From the NCBI GenBank assembly GCA_003255025.1, contig QANY01009110.1, positions 1,054,001 through 1,118,000 on the forward strand: a stretch of DNA of 64,000 nt. Reading direction: 5' to 3'. The stretch's first letter is position 1. Each line of letters starts with the position of its first letter. Below are positions 24,780 through 35,158 of the stretch, one piece after another. Below the pieces are notes generated by a model. That model ran no database searches, was not told the DNA's origin, and saw nothing but the letters and a program-made list of their open reading frames with translations. Source of the stretch: Datisca glomerata (lineage: Eukaryota > Streptophyta > Magnoliopsida > Cucurbitales > Datiscaceae). The position numbers were made by a program, and so were the translations under genes.

Positions 24780-27535
24780 TATAGCTTGAGCACAACAACT
24801 ACCGGCATAAATATATTCGGCTTCAGTGGTTGATAGTGCTACTGAATTTTACTTTTTGCTAAACCAAGAAACAAGTAAGTGTCCTTAAAATTGACATGTA
24901 TCACTTGTACTTTTTCTATTGGTTAAGCTCCCAGTAAAATTCGAATCAGAATACTCAATTGAATCAAGATTATCGCATTTTGGATACCAAATGCCAAATT
25001 TAGTTGTTCCAAGTAAATACTTGAAAATTCTTTTAATAGCTTGTAAATGGTATTCTTTGGGACAAGTTTGAAAACGAGCACATAAACATACACTAAACAC
25101 GATATCGGGTTTACTAGCAGTTAAGTAAAGTAGAGATCCAACCATACCTCGATATTTCTTTATATCAACGTCTTTACCTTTTTTATCTTTGTCTAGCTTT
25201 GTCGTGGTACTCATAGGAGATTACTAGCCTTCACATTTTTCATACCAAACTTCTTAAGAAGATCCTTGGTGTATTTTTCTTGGTTTATAAAGATTCCATC
25301 CTTCATTCTGCTTAATTTGTAGTCCATGGAAGAAGTTCAATTCTCCCATCATGCTCATTTCAAACTCCTTGCTCATAGAGCTTGCAAAATTCTTACACAA
25401 AGATTCGTTAGAGGCACCAAAAATTATATCATCTACATATATTTAGACAATTAAGATATAATTGCCTTTTGATTTTACGAAGAGGGTGTTATCTATTTTA
25501 CCTATGTTAAATCTATCATCAATAAGAAATTTACTTATCCTTTCGTACCAAGCTCTAGGAGCTTGTTTTAGTTCATAGAGAACTTTTTTTAAGTTTATAC
25601 ACGTGATTTGGAAAATTCAAACTTTAAAAACCGAGAGATTGTTCTACATAAACTTCCTCCATGATGTATCCATTTAAAAAATGCACTCTTGACATCCATT
25701 TGATATAAAACAAAATCTTTGAAACATGCAAAGTCTAATAGCATTCTTATTGACTCAAGTCTAACAACGGGAGTGAAAGATTCATCATAATCTATACATT
25801 TTTCTTGATTATATCATTGCGCCACTAATCTAGCTTTATTTCTAGTAACAATACCATTTTCATCTACCTTATTTCTAAACACTCACTTAGTACCAATTAC
25901 CAAGTGTTTAGAGGGTCTAGACCCAAGTTCTCATACGTTACTTCTTTCAAATTGATTAAGTTCTTATTATATAACAACTATCTAATATTCATCTTTTTCG
26001 GCCTCTATAAAAGATTTAGGCTCAAGTTGAGAAATAAAATCAATTTTACCAATACTATGAAGCGTAGAGCGGGTCTCCACCCCTTTTGATATGTCTCCTA
26101 CTAAGAACTCCTTTGAATGATCTTTTACAAACTAAAGTTGGTTGCAATCTTGTACTTTGATATTTTCTTGGGGAGAGTGACTTGATCCTTCATTAGTATT
26201 TATATTAACATCTTCTACCTTTCTTATAATTTCATCATCTTGATCATAAAAGATGTTAGAGGGAATAGATTCATCAAAGACAACATGCATGGATTCTTCC
26301 ACAACTAATGTTCTTCTATTATAAACCCTATATGCTTTGCTAGATTTAGAATATCCTAAAAAGATTCCTAAGTCAGTTTTAGAATCGAACTTACTAAGGT
26401 TATCCTTATTATTTAAAATAAAATATTTACACCCAAAAACTTTAAAATAATCAATATTAGGAATTTTATTTTTTCAAAGATTATAAGGGGTTTTGTTTAA
26501 AATAGGTCTAAGTAAAACACGATTCATAATGTAGCAAGATGTATTAACGGCTTCGGCCAAAAAATACTTAGGCAAGCCATTCTCATTTATTATTGTTCTT
26601 GCCATTTCTTGTAGGAACCGATTTTTCCTCTCAACAACAACATTTTGTTGTGGAGTTCTAGAAGTAGAAAACTCATGTGAAAAACCATTTTCATCGCAAA
26701 AAGCTTTCAAAGTTTATATTTTCAAATTGTCCACCATGACCACTTCTAATTTTTGAAATTGTAAAACCTTTTTTCATTTTGAACTAGTTTGCAAAACTTT
26801 GTGAATGCTTTAAAAGTTTCATCATTTTTTTTAGAAATAAAACCCAAGTATATCTTGAAAAATCATCAACTATGACAAATGCATAGTGTTTACCCTTAAG
26901 ACTTAAAATTTTTGAATGACCATATAGGTTCATGTGTAGTAATTGCAATGGTCTAGTGATTGACACCATATGTTTTGATTTGAAAAAGCTCTTAACCTAT
27001 TTACCCATTTGGTATGCATCACAAATTTTGTCTTTCACAAAAATTATTTTTGGAATACCTTTTACTAAATAACTTTTTGATAATTTTGAACATAAATCTA
27101 TGATATCATGTCCAAGTCTTCTATGCCATAGCCAACTATCATTGTCAAAAACTAGAAAACATTTTTTATTATAATTTCAGAATTCACTTAGATTAATAGT
27201 GTATATATTTTGGTCAATTTATCCAACAAATAAAATTTTACTTGACAAAAATCATTTTCAAAAATTACTCTATAATTTTTATCACAAAGTTGACTTATGC
27301 TAAGTAAATTATGTTTTAAACCATCTACAAGTATAATTTTATCTATAGCATGAGAAGAGTCATTACTTACGTAGCCAATACCAATGATTTTACCTTTCTT
27401 ATCATCTCCAAAGGTGTCATGTCCTTTCTTTGGACAAATTTGAGTAAGTTTTGATTCATCACCGGTCATATATCTCGAGCATCCACTATCAAGATACCAT
27501 TTATCTTTCTTTTTCAATGGTACCTATAACATAAA
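24780..27535 (-). pseudogene. Copia pol: protease, integrase, reverse transcriptase, RNase H
   Basis: Read on the minus strand from 27,517 downward. The protease region WYLDSGCSRYMTGD keeps its DSG catalytic motif and is followed by a gag-pre-integrase domain. The integrase core spans about 26,970-26,470: LLHMNLYGHSKI (the first catalytic Asp is Asn here), then VDDFSRYTW, then STSRTPQQNVVVERKNR with its Glu. Reverse transcriptase spans about 26,100-25,240, with IYVDDIIFGAS preceded by a stop that probably replaced Gln. The RT/RNase H connection spans 25,214-24,885: KKYRGMVGSLLYLT, YSDSNFTG and NRKSTSDTCQF; EAEYI-like sequence with the next acidic residue follows at about 24,830. Frames change at least six times. 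The substituted integrase residue and the stops make it non-functional. Confidence 0.9.
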
Positions 27536-27786
27536 AATTTAAAAGTTGAATTTTGGTACCCAAATCTTTTTGGGTCCTTGAGGGTTAGTGTTGTAGAGAA
27601 TCCTTTCATTTCTTTCATGGAAAATAGCTTTCTTTTGATGAAAGCATGAATAAATTTTGTGATCTTGAACCCCACAATAGTGATAAATGAAGGAGGATAT
27701 TACGTTGGTTTTATAAAAATATTTTTGTGATATTTTTTGTTTTGAAAAGGTTGATATCCTAGTCCCCTTTTAACGGAAGCATTCAT

Positions 27787-29106
27787 TTACTTACCAAGAA
27801 AATTGTCAAGATTGTTTATTCCATTTGTAAATTTAAAAATGGTGAAATTTAAATCTTTTTTTTTATTTTGACTTTGAACAAGGTCTCGATGCAAAACATG
27901 TAAGGTTACTTTGATTTTCAAATTCTCATTTTTCAAAGACTCATTTTCTTCTTGAAGTTTTGAAAAACCATTTTTCATAATTTTGTTCTTTAAGTGAAGT
28001 TTTTCAAACTCACTATAAAACTCTTCAAAAACATTTTCAAGTTCTTCATAACTAGGTTTATCATTTAAAGTTAGCTTAGAAGAACTTAACCCATCTTCTA
28101 GTGCCATGAAACACATGTTTGCAACTTCTTCTTCTTCGCCTTCAGAGTCGCTATAATCAGTCTCATTCCAACTTACTTTGAATGCTCTTCTTTTAAACTT
28201 ATTTGGGGCATTACTTAGATTTGGACAATCGACTTTTATGTGTCCAGACTTTTTACACTCATAGCATGTGAGTGTGTCGAGAGGTATCTTATTATCATCT
28301 TTTCTTGGAGCATTTTTCTTTCTATTTAAAAATTTCTTGAATCGCTTAGTGAATAGGACCATGTCATCTTCCTCATCATAGTCATCCTTCTCACTATTGG
28401 ATTGTTCAAGTGTTGATTTTAGTACAATGCTCTTCTTCTTCGATGTATCTTCTTCATCATTTTCATTTAGCCTCATTTCATGCGTCATCAATGAGCCAAT
28501 AAGTTCTTCAAGAGGAAGTGTGTTGAGATCTTTGACTTCTTGGATGGCGGTCACATTGGACTCACAATTCTTTGGTAGACACCTAAGAATTATTCTCACC
28601 ATTTCAACATTAGAATAAGTCTTATCAAGAGATTTCAAGCCATTAATAATATCGGTGAAACAAGTAAACATATCACGTACGGATTCACCATGCTTCATTT
28701 TAAATAATTCATAACTATGAACAAGCATGCTAATTTTAGATTCTTTAACTTGATTTGTACCTTCGTGTGTGATATCTAACATGTTCCATATAGATTTAAC
28801 GGATTCACATGTAGAAATTCTATTCGATTCATTTTTATCAAGAGCACAAAATCAGACATGCATAATTTTAGCATTTAAAGAACTTTTCTTTTTAACATCA
28901 TCATTCCATTCACTACTTGATTTGATAATATTTTTACCATCCACAATTATGAATGGAATGTGAACCCCATTTTCAACAACATCTCATAATTCATAGTCAA
29001 TCGATTGAATATAAATCATCATTCTCGCTTTCCAATAAGTATAATCATTACCATTGAAAAATAGAGGTCTAGTAGTAGATTGACCTTCAATGAAAGAACC
29101 ACTCAT
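27787..29106 (-). pseudogene. Copia gag with CCHC zinc knuckle
   Basis: It starts at ATG 29106 (MSGSFIEGQSTTRPLFFNGN, then YWKARM), the usual start of Copia gag. One frame continues to 27,787 and includes the central UBN2-type gag region and a knuckle CYECKKSGHIKVDC (CX2CX4HX4C, about 28,215-28,260), then an acidic coiled-coil-like tail. Two in-frame TGA codons break the N-terminal part (in place of Trp in YEL-W-DV, and in MHV-x-FCALD). From residue ~109 to the end the frame is open for 331 codons, unusually well kept for such an element. Confidence 0.88.
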
Positions 29107-29149
29107 GGATGCTATAACTCAAGATGATTAAGTCTTATTTATAGAGAAC

Positions 29150-29166
29150 CAAACTTTGATACAAAT
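29150..29166 (-). promoter_or_regulatory. Copia primer-binding site (degenerate)
   Basis: The minus strand right after the 5' LTR reads TTTGTATCAAAG, a decayed version of TGGTATCAGAGC complementary to initiator methionine tRNA. Confidence 0.6.
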
Positions 29167-30456
29167 TGTAGGATCGATATGGCAACCCAAGAGGGGGGTG
29201 AATTGGGTGATCGTGTTCAAATTTAAAACTTTTTACACTCAAGTGAAAAATGAATGTTCAAAAATGAACTTCAATGTTCCACGAGTTTAACTCTTGAAAA
29301 GATAAATAAGTAATAGATAAAAGTGTTGAAGTAAATAATGCTTGCGATAATATAAAGGTGGAAATATAAAGCAAGCAAATAAGATAATTAAGGAAACTTA
29401 AAGTGTGAAAATTAAATTGTAAAAATTAAGTGTGAAAAATTGAAGTGCGGAAAATAAATAGCACAGAATAAAAAGAGAAGAAGAAGAAAAAGATAGGCAC
29501 GCGATATTTTTACGTGGTTCAAAAAATCCTATCCCTACGTCCACGCTCCAAGGCCCTCCTGGAGATTGTTACTCCAACGATCTTCTTATGGGTGAAGACC
29601 AAATCTTGCAAACCCAATTGACTTTATGTGTGCCAACTAAACCTCACAAGTGTAAATGTTTCGAGATTAAGTGACCACTTAGAATAACTCTCTCAAAAGA
29701 GTAGAATCTTCAATCTAAGCTCCCAAGAAAAATTAATCTTGTTCACTCAAGAAATTTGCAAGTATAAAGCTCAAAATATTAAGAGAGATTTAGGAGAGTT
29801 TTAAAAGCAAGTCTCTTGGCTATGAATTTTATGTTTTGTGAATAGAAATGAGTGTATTTATAGAGTAGATGAAGGTTAGGGTTTAAGATGAAAAGTTTTC
29901 AATTTTAAATATAGACAAAGAAAGGAACACCACATCCTTAATAAGAAGGATAAAAAATCATTGATCAAAAAGGTAAGGAAAACTCTTATACAAAAGTATC
30001 ACAATATGGTCAAAAACTATTTGGGTAAACCACATCTCTCTTTATCCACTTGAAATTGAAACTTACTTTGTTTGTGCTTTGTCATTATATCCATCTCAAT
30101 ATTTTGTCTATTGTGTAAGAGATATATGATTTTATGTTTAGGCTTTTTATGGATGTAGACTTAATTTAAGGATAATTATCCCTAAATAAACTGAGCAGTA
30201 ATAAAGGTAAATAAAATAAATAAGCTCCTAATAAAAATTACATGAAAGTAGATATTTTCATGATCTTCAATCTTCATGCTTTATGAGCTCCTATGAAAAT
30301 AAACATTTTTATGATCTTCAATTGGAATGTCTTGTGGTAATTTTTTCAATGGCCTCTGCGATTTGATTAAATTTATTAGCAACGTCAATGTTTTGTTATC
30401 ATCAAAAGTTATCTCTTTGAGATATTTTCATGATCTTCAATCTTCATGCTCTATGA
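29167..30456 (-). repeat. Copia 5' LTR with rearranged outer end
   Basis: It matches the 3' LTR from 29167 to about 30418 (...GTTATCTC). The last ~20 bases, including the TG terminus, are then missing. They are replaced by TTTGA and a 36-base copy (30421-30456) of an internal LTR segment (30251-30286), identical but for one base. The minisatellite resumes directly after. Confidence 0.8.
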
Positions 30457-30978
30457 CCCATCGTGTAGTCTACACGATGTATACACTAGCGCCGCGTATA
30501 CTACACGATAGCTACACTGACATCGTGTAGTCTGCACGATGAGTACACTAGCGTCATTTATACTACATGATAGTTACACTGGCATCATATAGTCTACACG
30601 ATGAGTACACTAGCGTCGTGTACACGATGAGTTTGTACACTGACATTGTGTAGCCATCGTGTAGTCTACACGATGGCTACATGAAGCCTATGTAGCCATC
30701 GTGTAGACTATACGATGGCTACACTATATGCTACATGATGACTACACTGGCATCGTGTAGCCATCGTATAGTCTACAATGGCTACGATACCAATGTAGCC
30801 ATCGTGTACACTACACGATGGCTACAAGGTACCAGTGTACCTATCGTGTACACTACACGATGTCAGTGTACTTATCGTGTAGACTACACGATGTCAGTGT
30901 ACCCATCGTGTAGACTACACGATGTCAGTGTACCCATCCTGCAGTCTACATGATGGCTACACGATCGGTACACGAGCT
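30457..30978. repeat. Palindromic minisatellite, right block
   Basis: Same near-palindromic unit as the left block (arms CATCGTGTAG/CTACACGATG). In the last part (about 30,790-30,945) the units become regular: CCAGTGTACC/TGTCAGTGTACCCATCGTG repeats of about 35-37 bp. Confidence 0.85.
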
Positions 30979-31589
30979 AGTGTGCCCCCATGAATGACAC
31001 TCCAAAAAGGTAAAACGTCAAAAAAGAACTAGAAAAAAGAATTGCTTCCAAAAATGGGTAAAAACCCATTTTTAGATCTAGTTTGTGGCTAGATATGGTT
31101 CCGATCTGTAAAAATATACAAAAAATCATTTTCAAATCTGGGTCAGATCTAGTTTGTCGTAAGATCTTCTAGTTCTGATATGTGAAAATGGGCAAAAACC
31201 CATTTTTTTAGATCTGGTTTGTGGCTATATATGATTCAGATCTGTAAAAATAGGCAAAAACCTATTTTAAAAAAAAGGAAAATAAATAAATATTCTTAGA
31301 AAATTTATGAACATGAAGAAAAAAATAAATAAATATTTTGATATTGCATGAAAAAAGTAAGAAGACGAAGAAGAAGAAAACGAATAAGAAAATGTAGAAG
31401 AAAATGAAGAAAAAGTGGAAAATATGAAAAATAAGTAAAGAGAAATGAGGTGAAGGGTAAACATGTAACTTCATAATGCATTTTAAGTGAAAGGTGGACT
31501 AGGAGCTAGGAGTTAGGAGAAGCATAAATTAGTGTATAGGTTCATTCCGCAAAATAATTAATGTAGAGATCTAATTTAGCAAAAAACCC
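30979..31589 (-). repeat. Right terminal inverted repeat of the foldback element
   Basis: Inverse counterpart of 22249-22772: CCCCCATGAATGAC, GGTAAAACGTC, several AAAATGGG.AAAAACCCATTTTT and AGATCT units, a purine-rich GAAGAAGA tract, then TAACTTCATAATGCATTTTAA and the end AGCAAAAAACCC. It is about 90 bp longer than the left copy, mainly through extra AGATCT/AAACCCATTTT units. Confidence 0.8.
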
Positions 31590-31598
31590 TTAAATCTA
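31590..31598. repeat. Right target-site duplication (TTAAATCTA)
   Basis: Pairs with TTAAATCAT at 22240-22248; the first seven bases are identical. Confidence 0.6.
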
Positions 31599-32029
31599 TC
31601 ATCTTGTTTAATTCAGCCAAGGAGGAATAAGAAGAAACACAATGTTTTAATTGCTGTTTGGAGTATTTTTGAAAAACGACCCGGTTTGTTTTTGTTAAAC
31701 AATTAACTTTTGCAGACTTATTTATACTTAAGGTTAAAATTATGAATTTTAGGTAATTTAAAGTTTCAATTATAATATTTTAAAATTTAAATTTTAAAAT
31801 ATTTATTATTAATAATTTAAGAAAGTAAAGTGTAAATTTTCTTAAAATAATAAATGAGGGGATAAAAGTGAAAAAACCTATCTAATTATTAGTAAGAAAA
31901 TAAAATAATCAACTATTCTCCCCCAATTTATCTAATTATTAGTAAGAAAATAATTATTAGCAAAGCCACTTATTTTGGCGCCGCCCATGTTATAATTCTC
32001 TACAATCCTTTCCTCATAGAACTTTGACG

Positions 32030-32086
32030 GCTGAGGCTCCTTGGTCAAGAATCGAAGTCCGAACAGGATCGTAGAGCCAAGCTCAG
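32030..32086 (+). other. LSM6: Probable 5' UTR exon of LSM6
   Basis: A GC-richer block ends at GCTCAG|GTAA (donor at 32087). The next acceptor is ACACAG (ends 32776), nine bases before the start codon. A 5' UTR intron of about 690 bp directly before the ATG exon is inferred from these sites. The transcription start is not visible. Confidence 0.5.
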
Positions 32087-32785
32087 GTAATTTTTATTAT
32101 TTTTTCCTTTTTTAATTCTTGATTTAGTTCATTTGCCTGTTTGGATGCTGAGAAAGTGTTTTTGTGATTGGAAACCCTAGGCTTGAGCTCTTAGTTTATA
32201 ATGGTGCTTAAAATTCTTGAATAAGAAAGAAGGAGCTGCTGATATAGAGTATTATAAGTTGTTTAATTCGTTTCTGTACTCTTGATTTTCAAGATAAACC
32301 TTTTTTGCTTCCGGAACAGACAATTTGCCTCTGAAATTCTGTCTCATCCAATTTTCCAGTTTGAACTCTTTTGGATGGAATGTTAGCAGTTTAGGTCATT
32401 TTTACCGGCATTGTAAGTGGATTTCTTTCTTCTCAGTTATTACAGCTGTCTGTTTAAAGTTTAAACAGAGAATGGTTCTTCTCAGGAAATTTCTCTGCTG
32501 GAAGAGTTATCTCTGGAAATTTATTCCTGCTGTTTAGTAGATGATGGGGGATAATGTTGTAGATCATCTACTGTGGGATCGCTCTTAAAGTCTGTCTCTG
32601 TCACTTGGAATGAGGCAAAAAATCCTATGAACTGGTCGCCGTTTTAAGTTATGTAATGCTTTAGGGGAAAAGAAAAATATTAGGAGTAATTTGAGTGATG
32701 GAAAGTTGTGATAAGTTTGCATAGTGTCTCGTTTCCAATAATCTGCAATTGTAATTCTTCTGTTAATTGAACACAGGGAAAAGAG

Positions 32786-33806
32786 ATGAGTGGAGGAGAG
32801 AAGGGTTCAGCGACCACTAAAACACCTGCTGATTTCCTCAAGTCAATTCGGGGCCGCCCTGTTGTTGTCAAGCTCAACTCTGGAGTTGATTATAGAGGTA
32901 ACAGAACATCCTACTACTTGTTTCCTTTTCTTTATCACATCATGTGGCATGTTGACATGGAAATTGCTTACCGCCACATGGTTCTGCATCCTTTGTGACA
33001 TAATTTGTTAGAAAGCAGTGACCTTTCTGCTACCCTAACTTAATCTTATCCACTTTCTCTAGATTTCTTGAGAACGTAATGATATTGTGTTAAAAGAATC
33101 AAGCTCACAGACCATTTTGAAACTTGGTATAATAACATTCGATGCCTTGTAATAAGTTAGCCAAGGAATTATATTTTTCTGTTGGCAGTTGCTGAGTGGG
33201 ATGGAAATTGCAGCCCGGTGGCGGTCATGCTAGTGCCATTGGACGATGAATAGAGTTCTAGTCTAGCGCATACTAATTTGGATGGGAAAAACTAACTGGC
33301 ACCATTAGTTCCAAATGAAATTACTGCTGCACTTTAGAATTTTATAAGATGTTATAAAGGTTTGGATAAAGTTTTTCTTCATCATGTGGGAATCTAAGAA
33401 AATATGCTATTATGCATCACTAGTTCCAATTTGGAATGAATTCAGCTATTAGATCTGGTAGATGCGAAGGGAGATATGATGAGAGGCAAAGCTACCTTCT
33501 TTTCTAGTGGCAGGTTCTTAATACTTTTTGAGATTCTTTGGGGTTGCAGGCATTCTAGCTTGTCTGGATGGATATATGAATATAGCAATGGAACAAACAG
33601 AAGAATATGTAAATGGACAGCTGAAAAACAAATACGGAGACGCTTTTATCCGCGGAAATAATGGTAAGACTAATCTTTCTTTTAATTTCCCATTCAGCTT
33701 GTATTCTTTGAAAAAGAACTTCACCATAACATGAGTTATAACTTTGTTGTATGCTGCAGTACTCTACATCAGTACAACAAAGAGGACACTTGCAGATGGT
33801 GCATAG
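32786..33806 (+). CDS. LSM6: U6 snRNA-associated Sm-like protein LSm6
   Basis: Three coding exons: 32786-32897, 33550-33663 and 33760-33806 (273 nt, 90 aa plus stop), with GT-AG introns and frame kept through both. LSm6 is a subunit of two heteroheptameric rings: LSm1-7, which promotes decapping and decay of cytoplasmic mRNA, and LSm2-8, which binds the U-tail of U6 snRNA in the nucleus. The protein starts MSGGEKGSATTKTPADFLKS. The Sm1 motif lies at about residues 25-55 (VDYRG/ILACLDGYMNIAMEQ) and the Sm2 motif at about 70-80 (IRGNNVLYIS). RNA-contacting residues typical of the fold (DGYMN; RGNN) are present. Length is that of plant LSm6 (about 90). The start is chosen because it is the first ATG after the UTR intron and gives the conserved N-terminus. 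It converges with the cohesin gene downstream (1.35 kb gap). Confidence 0.96.
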
Positions 33807-35158
33807 TCTTTCAAGTAGCTCGAACTATATGAGGGTATGATTGATAACTCTCTACTGCGATCCCACAATTTGGGAGAACTTGATTAGTTCAAAAAAAACT
33901 TGTATAACGGAATTAGCATCAGAAAAGCATTAGTTGTGTTGAACCAAAAATTGCTTTTGTCGACAATGTGTGAAGATTTTTGTTTGATTTGATAGAAGCT
34001 TGTTCCATGTGTGCTCGAGGAAACTCGTGCCTCCTGTAAGTGATTTTTAATTCCTTATTCTGAGCATACTGTAACACCTAAGAGTAACAAGACAACTAGT
34101 TTCTTTGGTTCAGCGCAGGTGAGTTGTCATGGTAGTATTCGCAATATATCCATGAACTCGAAGGCACTCATTTTTCACTTCAATTTTTAGAGAGAAAAAT
34201 AGTAAAACTGCAACTCAAATGGAAAAAATTTATCGGTCAAGCTTAATTAGCCTGTGCTCTCACGGTTTCGAGTTCAAATTTCCAGCGGATTGTGGTTATC
34301 TGCGGTTAAGATACTCAGCAGTGGTGATTTATTCCAATCTGGGCCGTTCGATTTGTTTTTTATGGTCCAAATTTGTTTATTGACAACTTTACCGTTCACT
34401 ACGAACAGGAGTGGTTTTTCCCTAGAGGCTATGGTTAGGAGTTCTGAATGTTAGGAGTCATCGATAGCCCAAGATCTCAAAATGCAATTGGGGAGGTTTT
34501 GAGTACATTATTTGTGTTGGACCACTCCCCTAGTTAGTCGCAGAGCCAGAGCATTTGGTTAAGGAGTTCTCAATGTCCGATGTCGTCAAGAAAAAAATTG
34601 AAAACTGTTACATAAAATATCAGCGTCTGAAACTCTGACAAATAACTTCTACTCCTACCTTACCGTATAAAAGAGATTTAAAAATTGCAAACTGTTACAT
34701 AAATATCAGCGTCTGAATCTCTGACAATAACTTCTACTACCACCTTACCGTATAAAAGAGATTTAACTCGGCATCTGAATCACCTTATTGTTAAAAAGTA
34801 TGACAGCTAAATGGTCATACAAAGAAAGCACCCACAGTTCACATAAGATGACAAATAAAATCACCATTCATCAATAGCGATTGATAATATTTTACAGATA
34901 TATACAGTGTGTACAATTGAGACTACCACGTGTTTTCTAAAATCAACTCAACCTCACTGTTAGACTAGCCACTTACATTTTAACTTTAATCTAAAAACAT
35001 ACTGCCTAAACCTCTGAGAAAATACACGTATAAATATAGGAAGATGTTATTTTAGACGAAAAATTTGATGAAGAAAATTGAATCCTCCTTCCCAGTGAGA
35101 AGTGTCAGCCAAGCTAACAACTATCAGCGTTTTTTCGACTCCCCCACTTAACGACCAA
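33807..35158. other. 3' UTRs of the convergent genes and spacer
   Basis: Holds the 3' UTRs of LSM6 (left) and the cohesin gene (right). The middle contains a two-copy tandem duplication of about 86 bp (listed separately). No further gene is seen. Confidence 0.5.
34594..34763. repeat. Two-copy tandem duplication (~86 bp)
   Basis: Both copies contain CTGTTACATAAA, ATATCAGCGTCTGAA, TAACTTCTACT and CCTTACCGTATAAAAGAGAT. They differ by a few substitutions and small indels. It lies between the 3' ends of LSM6 and the cohesin gene. Confidence 0.8.

Larger units (their letters stand above)
23324..30456 (-). mobile_element. Ty1/Copia retrotransposon, complete layout but inactivated
   Basis: It is bounded by two direct LTRs of about 1.27 kb (23324-24592 and 29167-30456), with a polypurine tract and a degenerate primer-binding site in the right places for minus-strand transcription. 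Between them are gag, protease, integrase, reverse transcriptase and RNase H in Copia order. Many stops and frameshifts are present. The LTRs differ by eye at about one base in fifteen near their shared end, so the insertion is not recent. It sits inside the minisatellite of the foldback element. The 5' LTR has lost its authentic outer terminus. Confidence 0.9.
22249..31589. mobile_element. Long-inverted-repeat (foldback) MULE-like element with nested Copia
   Basis: The outer ends are GGGTTTGCT (22249) and the inverse of AGCAAAAAACCC (31578-31589). About 520-610 bp of imperfect inverted repeat leads inward on both sides, then a palindromic minisatellite on both sides, and in the middle a Copia retrotransposon. 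A near-perfect 9-bp duplication flanks the whole. Without the Copia the element would be about 2.2 kb and encodes nothing recognisable, so it is non-autonomous. Long inverted repeats, GGG-start ends and 9-bp duplications point to the Mutator superfamily. The transposase remnant at 1-1619 is a candidate relative, but that link is inference. Confidence 0.75.
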
